DNA from: Pedobacter miscanthi | Lineage (GTDB): Bacteria > Bacteroidota > Bacteroidia > Sphingobacteriales > Sphingobacteriaceae | Length of the DNA: 64,000 nucleotides | Direction: 5' to 3' | Assembly: GCF_003315595.1 (NCBI RefSeq) | Contig: NZ_QNQU01000003.1 | Location: 124,001-188,000 of the forward strand | Shown here: piece after piece, positions 33,897 to 43,696 of the stretch | Layout of the letters: every line of letters begins with the position of its first letter | How positions within the stretch are numbered: the first letter of the stretch is position 1 | Notes under the pieces: model-generated | The model's input: only the letters and a program-made list of their open reading frames with translations | What the model was told of the DNA's origin: nothing | Database searches by the model: none | Made by a program: the position numbers and the translations under genes

Positions 33897-34115
33897 TCGT
33901 TCCTGCTATCGATAATATATTGCTGGAATTCTTCGTATTGCTTATCGGTAAGATTTAGTGAACCACGATAATCAGAATGTTTTTTTTTTAGGTTTCTCCA
34001 TTTCGTTAAGCTCATCGACAGCATAAACCAAAACCTCAATTTGTCTCCCAATATAAGCCTTAGGAACATCTATTGAGATGTTTTCTTTATCCGGTGTTAT
34101 TATTGTTCGTACCAT
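33878..34115 (-). pseudogene. VapB-like antitoxin gene, frameshifted in an A10 run
   Basis: From ATG 34115 the frame reads MVRTIITPDKENISID...PKKKTF and stops at once after ten A residues (plus-strand T10 at 33980-33989). One A fewer gives about 78 residues that continue HSDYRGSLNLTDKQYEEFQQ to the end at 33878, overlapping the toxin start. CAAATATA (34119-34126) is a TATATTTG -7 box three bases upstream, so the mRNA is leaderless. Either a dead antitoxin or slippage-dependent expression, or a homopolymer error. Confidence 0.72.
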
Positions 34116-34201
34116 ACTCAAATATACAAAAATATAAAGGTTGATTAAACTCTATTTCCGTTCAAAGTCCATTTAAAGACTAAAGACTAAAGACTAAAGA
34201 C

Positions 34202-35587
34202 TTAAGACTCTTTACCTTTCTTCAACTCTTCCCATTGTTTTGCAAAAGATTTATCAGCAACTTTTGGCATCTCGCGGTATTTGCCCCAGCTCTTTTTGAA
34301 GAAGCTTTTGAGCATGAAGTTTTTAAACTTCCCACCAAAGAAATCCATCCACTTGCGCTTTTGCATCATTTTGCTAAACATGCTCCAGCCAATTTCCTCT
34401 TTTTTGCCATTGTCGTGAGCTGCAGCTGCATCTCTGCGGTTGAGCAATAACATTTTATGGATATCGATTTTAACAGGGCATACTTCAGAACATTTGCCAC
34501 AAAGGCTGGATGCATAGCTTAAGTGTTTAAACTCTTCCATGCCTTTAAAATGGGGCGTAATAACTGATCCTATTGGACCACTGTAAGTTGTATTATAGGT
34601 ATGGCCACCAATATTTTTATAAACCGGGCAGGCATTTAAGCAGGCTCCACAACGGATACAATACAGGCCCTGCCTTTGGTCTTTTTGGGCCAATAAATTG
34701 GTCCGGCCATTATCAAGGAGGATCACATACATTTCTTCGGGCCCATCCGTTTCATTAGGCTGGCGTGGACCACTTAAAATGGTATTGTAAACGGTTAGGT
34801 TCTGTCCGGTTCCGTGCGAAGCAAGCAAAGGCCAGAACAGATCCAGATCAGCCATAGAAGGGATTACCTTTTCAATACCAACAATAGCAATATGGATTTT
34901 GGGAAAAGTGGTACTTAAACGTGCATTACCTTCGTTTTCGGTTAAAGCAATGCTTCCAGTATCGGCTATTAGGAAATTTCCGCCACTGATACCGATATCG
35001 GCTTTTAAATATTTATCGCGGAGTAATTCGCGTGCTTTTTGTACAAGTTGTGGTGGAGTGGCGTCTAACGGAGTGCCAAATTTATCATGAAATAACTGGG
35101 CAATATCGGTTGCGCTTAAGTGCATGGCAGGGGTAACAATATGATATGGCGCCTGCCCTAGCAACTGAACAATGTACTCGCCCAGATCGCTTTCTAAAGA
35201 TTCGATGTTGTTTTTTTCCAGGAAATCGTTCAGGTGGATTTCCTCTGTTGTCATCGATTTAGATTTGATAACCGTTTTGCCATTATTTCTGTTGATGATA
35301 TTGAGGATTTCCTGTTGTGCTTCCTCTGCGTCATTGGCCCAGATCACCTTGCCACCACGGCGCTGGAAATTAGATTCGAATTCGGGCAGGAACTTATCGA
35401 GGTTTTCCATTACACGCCATTTGATAACGTGTGCCTTTTTTTTGGATGCCTCCAAATTTTCGAATTTTGACAGGCCCCGTTCAACAGCTGCATTGTATTT
35501 GCCAATATTATAGTTTATGGTTTTACGATGCGGTAAATCGAAAGCTTTTTCGTCAGATTTCTCTAAAAATTCCTCGGCAATATTCAT
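34202..35587 (-). CDS. lutB: Lactate utilisation iron-sulfur protein LutB
   Basis: Part of the LutABC system for oxidising L-lactate. The C-terminal third has two four-cysteine clusters, CIRCGACLNACP (about 305-316) and CGKCSEVCP (about 358-366), for [4Fe-4S] centres. The N-terminal half is the LUD domain with SMTTEEIHLN. Length 461 fits. The ATG at 35587 is used; the TTG three bases before is not needed. lutA and lutC are not in this window next to it, which is unusual for an operon gene. Confidence 0.88.
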   Translation of the reverse strand: MNIAEEFLEKSDEKAFDLPHRKTINYNIGKYNAAVERGLSKFENLEASKKKAHVIKWRVMENLDKFLPEFESNFQRRGGKVIWANDAEEAQQEILNIINRNNGKTVIKSKSMTTEEIHLNDFLEKNNIESLESDLGEYIVQLLGQAPYHIVTPAMHLSATDIAQLFHDKFGTPLDATPPQLVQKARELLRDKYLKADIGISGGNFLIADTGSIALTENEGNARLSTTFPKIHIAIVGIEKVIPSMADLDLFWPLLASHGTGQNLTVYNTILSGPRQPNETDGPEEMYVILLDNGRTNLLAQKDQRQGLYCIRCGACLNACPVYKNIGGHTYNTTYSGPIGSVITPHFKGMEEFKHLSYASSLCGKCSEVCPVKIDIHKMLLLNRRDAAAAHDNGKKEEIGWSMFSKMMQKRKWMDFFGGKFKNFMLKSFFKKSWGKYREMPKVADKSFAKQWEELKKGKES

Positions 35588-35695
35588 CAATGATTATTTT
35601 GTAATAGGTAACGAATATTAACTGATTTTAGTTTTTAGCTATTTCGTTATAAATTCAAAGATAGGAATTTATGTAGGCGGGAAAAGTATTAACCA

Positions 35696-35723
35696 CAAAA
35701 AAGCCCCAACATTTTGCCGGGGC
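35696..35723 (-). terminator. Terminator of the M28 peptidase gene
   Basis: Leftward: GCCCC (35719-35723 complement), 11-base loop, GGGGC, then TTTTTTG. Lies 18 bases past the peptidase stop. Confidence 0.78.
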
Positions 35724-35740
35724 CTGGTATTTTTACTTTA

Positions 35741-37375
35741 TTATTTCTTTGGATTGCCTTTTCCATCCATATCTACTACCGGACGTTTAGGTCTGTTGGC
35801 CAGTTCCCACGCGGTAAAGTAAGTTAATTTTGCGCGCTTAGATAAAAGTGGGAAGTTAATTTTGCTTACCTCGTCACCCGGTTTGTGGTAATCCTGCTGC
35901 AACATTCCATCATAATAGAAAATGATCGGAATACCTAATTTAGCGAAATTATAATGATCAGAACGGTAGTAAATCTGTTCCGGATCTTTTGGATCGTCAT
36001 ATTTATAATCCAGTTTCATTTTGGTATAAGTTGCATTAACCTGCTCACTTAATTTACCCAAATCGCTGCTTAACATGTTCGAACCAACTGAATAGATATA
36101 ATTTGCAGAATCTGGTTTGCCCAAATACTCTTCTCCTGTACGTCCGATCATATCTGTATTTAAGTCTGCAATGGTATTTTCAACAGGGAAAACAGGATGC
36201 TCCGAATACCACTCAGAACCCCATAAGCCTTTTTCTTCACCAACAACGGTCATAAATAAGATACTGCGTTTAGAACCTTTTCCAGCTTTTTTAGCATCGG
36301 TAAATGCTTTTGCCATTAATAAAACGCCGGTTGTTCCCGATCCGTCATCATCAGCGCCATTGTTTACCTTATCTTTAGCATTTGGATCAGTTTGCAAACC
36401 AATATGGTCATAGTGGCCTGTAAGGATTAATACTTCTTTTTTTAATACAGGGTCTGAACCTTCCAAATAACCCAAAACGTTTTCGCATCTAACAGGTGTT
36501 TCTGTTTTTGCTGCGCTTGCCGAAAAAGGTACATTTAATACCTGTGAAGCAGGCGTCTGACTGTCTACAATTTTCTTTTGCAGATCTGCAACAGTTGTAT
36601 TCGATGCTTTAAACAATTCGTTTGCTAAAGCTACCGAAATTGAAACTCGAGGTGTTTCGTTTTGTTTTTGAGCCTCTAAAGCAGCATTGGTTTTCACCAT
36701 TACCCTTCCATTTTTAAGGGCTTGTTTGGTGCTTTCAGTTATTCTGTCAACTACAGGATCGATCAAAATAATTGCTTTAACATTATTTTCTGCAAAATAT
36801 TTTGCTCTGGCTTCCATGGTAGCACGATAAGCAGCTCTATCAATCTTGGTGCCCGGTTTTAAAGTTGGATCACCACCATTGAACATCATGACTACTTTAC
36901 CTTTAATATCCGTACCAGCGAAGTCATTATAAGTGTCCTTTTTTATCCCATAACCGATAAATACAATATCGTTGGTAGAAAAAGTAAAACCTTTATCACT
37001 GATTAACGTAGGTGAAACAAGGTAATCTTTTTGATATTCTTTAGGCTGACCGTTTACGGTTAAGTGGCTTTCTTTTAAAGTGACATTAACTAAGTCGATT
37101 TTTTGAAAATAGCTACCATTTACAGGTGCTTTTAGTCCCAGCGACTTAAAATAATTGCTGATATAATCTGCAGCCATCCACGCACCTTTTGTACCTGTTT
37201 CGCGACCTTCATATTCATCAGAAGCTAAAACAGAAAGGTGTTTGTAAGCATTCTCCGGATTAATCGCCTTACTGAACCTTATCGCATCCTGATTAGGCTT
37301 AAGGGGTGTGATTTGGCTAAAACAACTCGCTGATACAAGCGAGGCCAAACCAAAGGTTAAAAACTTTTTGTTCAT
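35741..37375 (-). CDS. Secreted M28-family aminopeptidase
   Basis: A 544-residue exported zinc peptidase. A signal peptide covers about the first 20 residues (KFLTFGLASLVSASCFS). The M28 metal ligands are visible in LILTGHYDHIG, NNGADDDGSGTTG, VGEEKGLWGSEW and NTDMIGRTG (about 320-425). A PA-like insert precedes the catalytic core (GTDIKGKVVMMFNG). It probably trims amino acids or dipeptides from peptides in the periplasm. Confidence 0.9.
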   Translation of the reverse strand: MNKKFLTFGLASLVSASCFSQITPLKPNQDAIRFSKAINPENAYKHLSVLASDEYEGRETGTKGAWMAADYISNYFKSLGLKAPVNGSYFQKIDLVNVTLKESHLTVNGQPKEYQKDYLVSPTLISDKGFTFSTNDIVFIGYGIKKDTYNDFAGTDIKGKVVMMFNGGDPTLKPGTKIDRAAYRATMEARAKYFAENNVKAIILIDPVVDRITESTKQALKNGRVMVKTNAALEAQKQNETPRVSISVALANELFKASNTTVADLQKKIVDSQTPASQVLNVPFSASAAKTETPVRCENVLGYLEGSDPVLKKEVLILTGHYDHIGLQTDPNAKDKVNNGADDDGSGTTGVLLMAKAFTDAKKAGKGSKRSILFMTVVGEEKGLWGSEWYSEHPVFPVENTIADLNTDMIGRTGEEYLGKPDSANYIYSVGSNMLSSDLGKLSEQVNATYTKMKLDYKYDDPKDPEQIYYRSDHYNFAKLGIPIIFYYDGMLQQDYHKPGDEVSKINFPLLSKRAKLTYFTAWELANRPKRPVVDMDGKGNPKK

Positions 37376-37402
37376 TATGATAATAGTTAGTTGAGTTTGT
37401 TG

Positions 37403-37840
37403 TTAGCACGAAATTTTTTCGACCCTATTCTGGTGGCGGCCACCTTCAAATTCAGTGTTTAAAAAAGTTGTGGTAATTTCTTTAGCCAATTCTTCAGAAA
37501 CAAATCTTGCAGGGATGCACAAAACGTTTGCATTGTTATGTTTACGTACCAAAGCGGCAACTTCATTCTCCCAACATAAACCAGCCCTGATGTGCTGATG
37601 TTTGTTCGCAGTGATGGCTACACCATTTGCCGATCCGCAAAGTAAAATGCCATAAGTAAACTCGCCATTTTCTACTGCTGCTGCAACAGGATGGGCAAAA
37701 TCGGGGTAATCTACCGAGTTTTCAGAATAGGTGCCAAAATCTTTTACTTCGTAATCCTGTAAAAAATACTTTAATATTTCTTTGTATTCAAACCCGGCGT
37801 GATCCGCTCCAATAGCAATTTTAATTTTTGTATCAGACAT
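37403..37840 (-). CDS. rpiB: Ribose-5-phosphate isomerase B
   Basis: Interconverts ribose-5-phosphate and ribulose-5-phosphate. GADHAGFEYKE at the N-terminus, the catalytic Cys in LLCGSANGVAI (about 68-78) and the late RHQNRVEKIS match RpiB; about 145 residues. ATG 37840 (MSDTKIKIAI) is used in place of the TTG at 37846. It sits between the peptidase and tatC, same strand. Confidence 0.93.
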   Translation of the reverse strand: MSDTKIKIAIGADHAGFEYKEILKYFLQDYEVKDFGTYSENSVDYPDFAHPVAAAVENGEFTYGILLCGSANGVAITANKHQHIRAGLCWENEVAALVRKHNNANVLCIPARFVSEELAKEITTTFLNTEFEGGRHQNRVEKISC

Positions 37841-37885
37841 TGTCAAATTTATAGAGAATTATGAAATCCGTTCGTAATGTTTTTG

Positions 37886-38767
37886 TTAGTTAGCGTAGAA
37901 AGCAGCCTCGGCTTTTTTCTTCTTTTTTTCAATGTAGGCTGAAACAAAAATACTCAATTCGTAAAGCAGGAATAATGGCGTGGCAACAATCAACATCGTC
38001 ATAATATCTGGTGTTGGCGTTACAATTGCGGCGATAATCAGGATAATTACAGCGGCATATCTTCTGCTCGATCTCATCAGTTTTGGCGTCATTAATCCCA
38101 GTTTTGACAGGATGAAAATGATCACTGGCAGTTCAAATATAATCCCAGTACCCAAAGTTAAGGTGGCAACAGATGAAAGATAAGAATCAACGGTAAAGGT
38201 GTTTTTAATTTCAGCACTTACAGTATAACCTGTTAAAAAGTTAACCGATAGCGGACATACCACGAAGTATCCGAAAAAAATACCAATGATGAAAAGTATC
38301 GATGCGAAAAATACAAAACCACTGGCCGATTTACGTTCATTTTCGTGTAAAGCAGGTTTAATAAAGCGCCATATTTCCCACAATAAATAAGGAAAACCAA
38401 CCACAATACCACACATTACACAAACATTTAACTGCAGGTTAAACTGACCAGCCATCTCGGTATTGATAATTTCGCCGTTAATTTTGGTGATACACATATC
38501 CTTACCCAGGGATGGAAAATGATCAACCAGTTTACACATCATACGGTAAGTCCAGAAATCTGGTTTTTTGGGGCCGAAAATGATTTTATCAAGGATCTCT
38601 TCGTTGAAGTAAAAAGCGATACCCGTAAAAACGGCAATGGCAATTACGGCTCTGATTAAGTGTTTACGGAGAACATCCAGGTGATCGAAAAAAGACATTT
38701 CTGCCTCTAATGTGGTGCTCTTCTGTCCGATAGCTTTTGTAAGTAAGTTTTTTTTAGTGTCGCTCAT
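37886..38767 (-). CDS. tatC: Sec-independent protein translocase TatC
   Basis: Core membrane component of the twin-arginine export system. The sequence has the N-terminal FFDHLDVLRKHLIRA motif and six hydrophobic segments; 293 residues. There is a longer periplasmic loop near residues 68-105, as in other Bacteroidota TatC. The C-terminus is lysine-rich (EKKKKKAEAA). tatA is not adjacent. Confidence 0.94.
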   Translation of the reverse strand: MSDTKKNLLTKAIGQKSTTLEAEMSFFDHLDVLRKHLIRAVIAIAVFTGIAFYFNEEILDKIIFGPKKPDFWTYRMMCKLVDHFPSLGKDMCITKINGEIINTEMAGQFNLQLNVCVMCGIVVGFPYLLWEIWRFIKPALHENERKSASGFVFFASILFIIGIFFGYFVVCPLSVNFLTGYTVSAEIKNTFTVDSYLSSVATLTLGTGIIFELPVIIFILSKLGLMTPKLMRSSRRYAAVIILIIAAIVTPTPDIMTMLIVATPLFLLYELSIFVSAYIEKKKKKAEAAFYAN

Positions 38768-38778
38768 GTTGAAAACAA

Positions 38779-38810
38779 AAATACCATTCTATTTGAATAG
38801 AATGGTATTT
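38779..38810 (-). terminator. Strong hairpin terminator
   Basis: A 14-base perfect stem AAATACCATTCTAT (38779-38792) and ATAGAATGGTATTT (38797-38810) with a TTGA loop. Leftward it is followed by TTTTTGTTTT. It ends the toxin-antitoxin transcript before tatC. Confidence 0.82.
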
Positions 38811-38883
38811 ACGTGTTAAATATAGAAATAGTTTATATTATTCTGAGAAATGCTTGAATATATTGACAAATTCAAACTAAAAG

Positions 38884-39150
38884 TTAATTGTAATGCCCTC
38901 TGAGCGAATAGATTTTAATAATTTGTTCAATTTCTGAGACAGCGTAAATAATTCTATGTTCTGAATTTATTCTCCTAGACCACTTACCTGTTAGATTATA
39001 TTTTAGTGGCTCTGGTTTTCCAATGCCTTCAAATGGAGAATCGCTTATAGCAAGCAGAAGACTATGAATTTTCTTTTGTACAATACTATTTCCTGATTTC
39101 TTCCAAAAATCTAAATCATCGTTAGCTTTCGGAAGAAAAACTATTTCCAT
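38884..39150 (-). CDS. YoeB/Txe-type mRNA-cleaving toxin
   Basis: An 88-residue RelE-fold toxin of the YoeB type. The pattern FLPKANDDLDFWKKSGN, GKPEPLKYNLTGKWSRRINSEHRIIY and the C-terminal SLRGHYN with terminal His-Tyr match YoeB, which cleaves mRNA on the ribosome. It overlaps the antitoxin gene by 10 bases. Confidence 0.9.
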   Translation of the reverse strand: MEIVFLPKANDDLDFWKKSGNSIVQKKIHSLLLAISDSPFEGIGKPEPLKYNLTGKWSRRINSEHRIIYAVSEIEQIIKIYSLRGHYN

Positions 39151-39338
39151 AAGTTATCTAAGTCAACTTTTGTGAAGTTTCCTTCTTTGAAATCTTTATC
39201 CCCTTGTAAAATTTTTTCTACAAATTCTGGGTTATAAGGCTTTTCTTTTTTTTCAAAAGAAATCTTCATGGCCTTTAATACCTGCTTTACTGCATTTAAT
39301 TGGGCCTTGTTTTCCGGATGTACAATTAATGTTTCCAT
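39141..39338 (-). CDS. Antitoxin of the YoeB-type pair (DUF2683-like)
   Basis: A 65-residue protein METLIVHPENKAQLNAVKQV, then a lysine-rich middle and a tail VDLDNLWK likely to cover the toxin. Homologous in its start to the antitoxin at 16665-16871, although the partner toxins differ, implying partner exchange. A TAAATTTG box (complement of 39343-39350) lies four bases before the ATG, so translation is probably leaderless. Confidence 0.82.
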   Translation of the reverse strand: METLIVHPENKAQLNAVKQVLKAMKISFEKKEKPYNPEFVEKILQGDKDFKEGNFTKVDLDNLWK

Positions 39339-39380
39339 AATTCAAATTTACTGAAATAAATTTAAACTTTTAACAAAGAA

Positions 39381-39412
39381 AAATCCCATCTCGTTTTACC
39401 AAAATGGGATTT
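39381..39412 (-). terminator. Terminator of the accBC operon
   Basis: Leftward stem AAATCCCAT (39404-39412 complement) with ATGGGATTT (39381-39389 complement), then TTTCTTTG. It lies 21 bases past the accC stop. Confidence 0.75.
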
Positions 39413-39432
39413 GAATTTTATAGTAATTTCTA

Positions 39433-40773
39433 TTATTCTGAAAATTCGAACGTTTCCATAAATTTCGTGGTGAAATTTCCTGCCCTGAAGTTAGGATCTT
39501 TCATCAGTTGTAAATGGAACGGGATAGTCGTTTTAATCCCTTCTATTACAAATTCACTCAGCGCACGTTCCATCGTACAGATCGCTTCTTCACGGGTTTG
39601 TGCTACACAGATCAATTTAGCGATCATCGAGTCGTAGTTCGAAGGAATTGAATATCCTGCATAAACGTGTGTATCTACACGAACACCATGTCCACCCGGA
39701 GAATGGAAATTAGTGATTTTACCTGGAGAAGGACGGAAATTATTCGCCGGATCTTCAGCATTGATACGACACTCGATAGCGTGCATCTCTGGTGTATAGT
39801 TTTTACCTGAGATCGGAATCCCGGCAGCAACTTTAATCTGTTCTTTAATTAAATCGAAATTGATTACCTCTTCTGTAACCGGGTGCTCTACCTGGATACG
39901 GGTATTCATTTCCATAAAGTAGAAATTACGGTGTTTATCAACCAAAAATTCGATTGTACCGGCACCTTCGTAATTTACAGCCATTGCACCTTTAATGGCC
40001 GCTTCACCCATTCTCTTACGGAGTTCATCCGTCATAAATGGAGAAGGAGATTCTTCTACCAGTTTCTGGTGACGGCGTTGGATAGAACAATCACGTTCCG
40101 ATAAATGGCAGGCTTTGCCAAACTGATCTCCGATGATCTGGATTTCGATGTGGCGTGGATCTTCGATATATTTTTCTAAATATAAACCATCGTTACCAAA
40201 TGCTGCGCCAGATTCCTGACGGGCACTGTCCCACGCGTTTTCAAAATCTTCGTCTTTCCAAACTACACGCATACCACGGCCACCACCACCGGCAGTTGCT
40301 TTCAGGATAACAGGATAGCCCATATCATTGGCAATAGCAATACCTTCTTTAACGCTGGTAAGTAAACCTTCCGATCCCGGGATGGTTGGAACACCGGCAA
40401 TTTTCATGGTTTCTTTTGCAGAGGCCTTATCACCCATGCCGTTAATCTGTTCTGGTGTAGCACCAATAAACTTGATATTGTACTCGCGGCAGATGTTAGA
40501 AAACTTGGCGTTTTCTGACAGGAAACCGTAACCCGGGTGTATAGCATCGGCATTGGTTAATTCTGCTGCCGAAATAATATTTGGAATATTTAAATAAGAA
40601 TCTTTACTGGGCGGGGGGCCAATACAAACAGCCTCATCAGCAAAACGTACGTGTAAACTTTCGCGATCTGCGGTAGAGTAAACAGCAACCGTTTTGATGC
40701 CCATTTCCTTACAGGTACGGATAATACGCAAAGCGATTTCACCCCTGTTGGCAATTAGTATTTTTTTAAACAT
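39433..40773 (-). CDS. accC: Biotin carboxylase subunit of acetyl-CoA carboxylase
   Basis: Carboxylates biotin on BCCP with ATP and bicarbonate, the first half of malonyl-CoA formation. ATP-grasp motifs [14 protein letters not shown] (about 158-171), [12 protein letters not shown] (about 229-240) and [14 protein letters not shown] (about 287-300) are intact; 446 residues. It follows accB in the same direction with a 217-base spacer. Confidence 0.96.
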   Translation of the reverse strand: MFKKILIANRGEIALRIIRTCKEMGIKTVAVYSTADRESLHVRFADEAVCIGPPPSKDSYLNIPNIISAAELTNADAIHPGYGFLSENAKFSNICREYNIKFIGATPEQINGMGDKASAKETMKIAGVPTIPGSEGLLTSVKEGIAIANDMGYPVILKATAGGGGRGMRVVWKDEDFENAWDSARQESGAAFGNDGLYLEKYIEDPRHIEIQIIGDQFGKACHLSERDCSIQRRHQKLVEESPSPFMTDELRKRMGEAAIKGAMAVNYEGAGTIEFLVDKHRNFYFMEMNTRIQVEHPVTEEVINFDLIKEQIKVAAGIPISGKNYTPEMHAIECRINAEDPANNFRPSPGKITNFHSPGGHGVRVDTHVYAGYSIPSNYDSMIAKLICVAQTREEAICTMERALSEFVIEGIKTTIPFHLQLMKDPNFRAGNFTTKFMETFEFSE

Positions 40774-40864
40774 AATTTTTTAATTGATGATTACACCGAT
40801 GATATGATTACACTGATCATTTGCGTAATGTAAACTGATATAACCAAATTTTAAATTAAATGTC

Positions 40865-40888
40865 ATGGTTCGTGTCTCCACGAACCAT
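40865..40888. repeat. Palindrome in the accB-accC spacer
   Basis: ATGGTTCGTG-TCTC-CACGAACCAT, a perfect 10-base stem. It has no U-tract leftward, so it is not a good terminator for accB. It may stabilise or balance the mRNA, or be a dispersed palindrome. Confidence 0.6.
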
Positions 40889-40990
40889 TTATATTTTTCA
40901 GTTTTTTAAAATGCAAAACTGAACATCATCATAATTTTACGGTATTTCGGTCAGTGAGCACACAGGCCGAGGCGTAAGGTGACGTTACGA

Positions 40991-41467
40991 TTAAATAGGT
41001 TCTACTAAAAATAACGGTTGGTCGTACTCTACCGGTGATGCGTTATCAACCAGGATTTTAACGATACGGCCAGAAACTTCACTTTCGATTTCGTTGAAAA
41101 GTTTCATCGCTTCAATAATACAAACTACTTTACCTGCACTGATCTCGTCGCCAACGTTTACAAACATTGGTTTTTCCGGACTAGCTGAACGGTAGAAAGT
41201 ACCGATCATTGGTGATTTGATGGTTAAGTATTTTGAAGTGTCTTCTGCGGCAGGTACAGCAGGTGTTGCTGCAACCGGAGCAGTAGGAGCTGTAGCAACT
41301 GGGGCAGCAGCCTGTACAAGCGGAGCTTGTGGTACGGTAGCATGCACAACTGTTGGTGCCTGGTTTGTTTTGATCGTGATTTTGAAGTTTTCCTGCTCAA
41401 TAGCAACTTCATTTACTCCAGAACGAGAAACAAATTTAATCAGTTCCTGTATTTGTTTGATATCCAT
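40991..41467 (-). CDS. accB: Biotin carboxyl carrier protein
   Basis: Carries biotin for acetyl-CoA carboxylase. The biotinyl lysine is Lys122 in IIEAMKLFNEIE; an N-terminal domain (1-35) is joined by an Ala/Pro-rich linker (about 38-75) to the C-terminal biotinyl domain. It is 158 residues. It is upstream of accC in the same direction. Confidence 0.96.
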   Translation of the reverse strand: MDIKQIQELIKFVSRSGVNEVAIEQENFKITIKTNQAPTVVHATVPQAPLVQAAAPVATAPTAPVAATPAVPAAEDTSKYLTIKSPMIGTFYRSASPEKPMFVNVGDEISAGKVVCIIEAMKLFNEIESEVSGRIVKILVDNASPVEYDQPLFLVEPI

Positions 41468-41639
41468 TTTTTAGGCTAGTTATGTAAAAAATAGTGTTTA
41501 TTGAATTAACTAAGTTATACTTTTTTTGTTTTATTTTTCTTTGCAACCGCTTAAGGTTGATGGTTTAATGGCTGAAAGTTAATGACTACGACACTTTATT
41601 CAAGTAAACATTGGCCCTCAACTCTAACCTCCTAACTCA

Positions 41640-42638
41640 CTACTTAGAATCGTAGGCCCATTTAAGGTAAATTGAACCCCAGGTAAAACCGCCACCAAAT
41701 GCAGCTAAAACGATATTATCGCCTTTTTTCAGTTTACTTTCCCACTCCCATAAACATAACGGGATGGTTCCGTTGGTTGTATTTCCGTAACGTTCGATAT
41801 TGATCATTACTTTATCGGTGGTAACACCCATGCGGTTTGCGGTGGCATCAATAATGCGTTTATTGGCCTGGTGAGGTACGAGCCATGCAACATCATCGGC
41901 AGTTAAGCTGTTGCGTTCCATAATTTCGGCAGCAACATCGGCCATATTGGTTACGGCAAATTTAAATACGGTTGGGCCTTCCTGGTGTGCAAAATGCTCT
42001 CTTGCATCAACAGTTTCGTGTGTAGCAGGTTTAACAGAACCACCGGCTTTCATGCCCAGAAAATCTCTTCCGGCACCATCAGTTCTCAGGATAGAATCCT
42101 GAATACCATAACCTTCTTCATTTGGTTCTAATAAAGCACATCCACAGCCATCACCAAAAATAATGCAGGTGGTACGGTCTTCGTAATTGATAATCGACGA
42201 CATTTTATCGCCACCAACTACCAAAACTTTTTTATGTCTTCCCGATTCGATGAATGAAGCTCCTGTAGAAAGACCGAAAATAAAGCCTGAACAAGCTGCC
42301 TGCAAATCGTAACCCCATGCATTTTTAGCTCCGATTTTATCAGCTAAAACGTTTGCTGTAGCAGGGAAAGTAAAATCCGGAGTAGTGGTGCAAAAGATAA
42401 TCAGTTCTATTTCACTTGCATCAATACCTCTCTTTTTAAGTAAACCGTTAACGGCATGAACCGCCATATCGGAAGTACCTAAACCTTCGCCCTTTAAAAT
42501 TCTACGTTCTTTTATTCCCGTTCTGCTGGTAATCCATTCATCCGAAGTGTCAACAATGGTTTCTAACTCTGCGTTTGTAAGCACATAGTCGGGAACGTAA
42601 CCATTTACTGCCGTAATAGCAGCGTGAATTTTACTCAT
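41640..42638 (-). CDS. fabH: 3-oxoacyl-ACP synthase III
   Basis: Starts fatty acid synthesis by condensing acetyl-CoA with malonyl-ACP. The catalytic triad is Cys116 ([10 protein letters not shown]), His in [10 protein letters not shown] (about 252) and Asn in RYGNTTNGT (about 284). It is 332 residues. It follows plsX by 18 bases in the rpmF-plsX-fabH order typical of bacteria. A second KAS III lies at 51274. Confidence 0.95.
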   Translation of the reverse strand: MSKIHAAITAVNGYVPDYVLTNAELETIVDTSDEWITSRTGIKERRILKGEGLGTSDMAVHAVNGLLKKRGIDASEIELIIFCTTTPDFTFPATANVLADKIGAKNAWGYDLQAACSGFIFGLSTGASFIESGRHKKVLVVGGDKMSSIINYEDRTTCIIFGDGCGCALLEPNEEGYGIQDSILRTDGAGRDFLGMKAGGSVKPATHETVDAREHFAHQEGPTVFKFAVTNMADVAAEIMERNSLTADDVAWLVPHQANKRIIDATANRMGVTTDKVMINIERYGNTTNGTIPLCLWEWESKLKKGDNIVLAAFGGGFTWGSIYLKWAYDSK

Positions 42639-42656
42639 TTTAAGAATTTTAATAAA

Positions 42657-43595
42657 TTATTTAAATGCCATTCTAATTTTTTCTACCAATCCGGTGGTAA
42701 TCATTTCCCTGGATTGGAGAACCATATTTTTAACAGCTAGCGGACTGGAAATTCCGTGTCCGATAACAACTGGAGCGTTAACACCTAAAACCGGACTTCC
42801 GCCGTACTGTTCGTAATTGAAACGATCGAAGAACTCATCTTTAAGTCCTTTTTTGATAGTAAGCACATAAAACGATTCTGCTAATTTAAGCATTACGTTT
42901 CCGGTAAATCCATCGCAAACAATTACATCCGCTTTTTCATTGAATAAATCCCTTCCTTCCACATTACCAACAAAGTTAAACAGATTGGTATCTTTCATTA
43001 ACGGGAAAGTGGCCATGCTCAGCATATTTCCTTTCTCATCTTCTTCACCAATGTTCATTAAGGCTACTTTAGGATCGTTGATCTGCAAAAGGTTTTCTGC
43101 ATATAAACTGCCTAAAACGCCAAATTGTAGTAAGATATCAGGTTTGCAGTCGGCATTTGCACCTACATCTAACAGTAAGCCGGTACCACCTTTAATTTTT
43201 GGAAGAATTGTACATAAACAAGGGCGGATGATGCCCGGAATGGTTTTAACGCTAAAAACAGCGCCAACCAACATGGCTCCAGAATTACCAGCACTGGCAA
43301 AAGAGTCGAGTTTGCCTTCTTTTAAAAGGTTAAAACCAACAGCTATGCTCGAATTTGGTTTCTGAACGATTGCTTTGGTGGGATGTTCGCCCATACCAAT
43401 TACTTCATCAGTATGAACGTATTCAAAATGATCTGGATTAAAACCTTCTTCTGCAAGTATGGGTTTAATCTGTTCGGTATCGCCAATAAGAACTAAATGC
43501 TCTCCGGCGTTAAGCGATTGATGAGCAGCTATTGCTCCCAAAACAATTGCTTTGGGAGCATAGTCTCCGCCCATTATGTCGAGGCCTATTTTCAT
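42657..43595 (-). CDS. plsX: Phosphate acyltransferase PlsX
   Basis: Makes acyl phosphate from acyl-ACP for phospholipid synthesis. The start MKIGLDIMGGDYAPKAIVLG and the later SAGNSGAMLVG and DGFTGNVMLK blocks are the family signatures; 312 residues. It lies between rpmF and fabH in the usual order. Confidence 0.95.
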   Translation of the reverse strand: MKIGLDIMGGDYAPKAIVLGAIAAHQSLNAGEHLVLIGDTEQIKPILAEEGFNPDHFEYVHTDEVIGMGEHPTKAIVQKPNSSIAVGFNLLKEGKLDSFASAGNSGAMLVGAVFSVKTIPGIIRPCLCTILPKIKGGTGLLLDVGANADCKPDILLQFGVLGSLYAENLLQINDPKVALMNIGEEDEKGNMLSMATFPLMKDTNLFNFVGNVEGRDLFNEKADVIVCDGFTGNVMLKLAESFYVLTIKKGLKDEFFDRFNYEQYGGSPVLGVNAPVVIGHGISSPLAVKNMVLQSREMITTGLVEKIRMAFK

Positions 43596-43696
43596 AGAAA
43601 AAATCTGTTTGTGTTAAGTCAGGTGTAATCCTGAATTTTTCAGTGGACTAAGGTATGACTAAAGCCGCTGAAAACACAAACAATTTTTTAAGAAAA

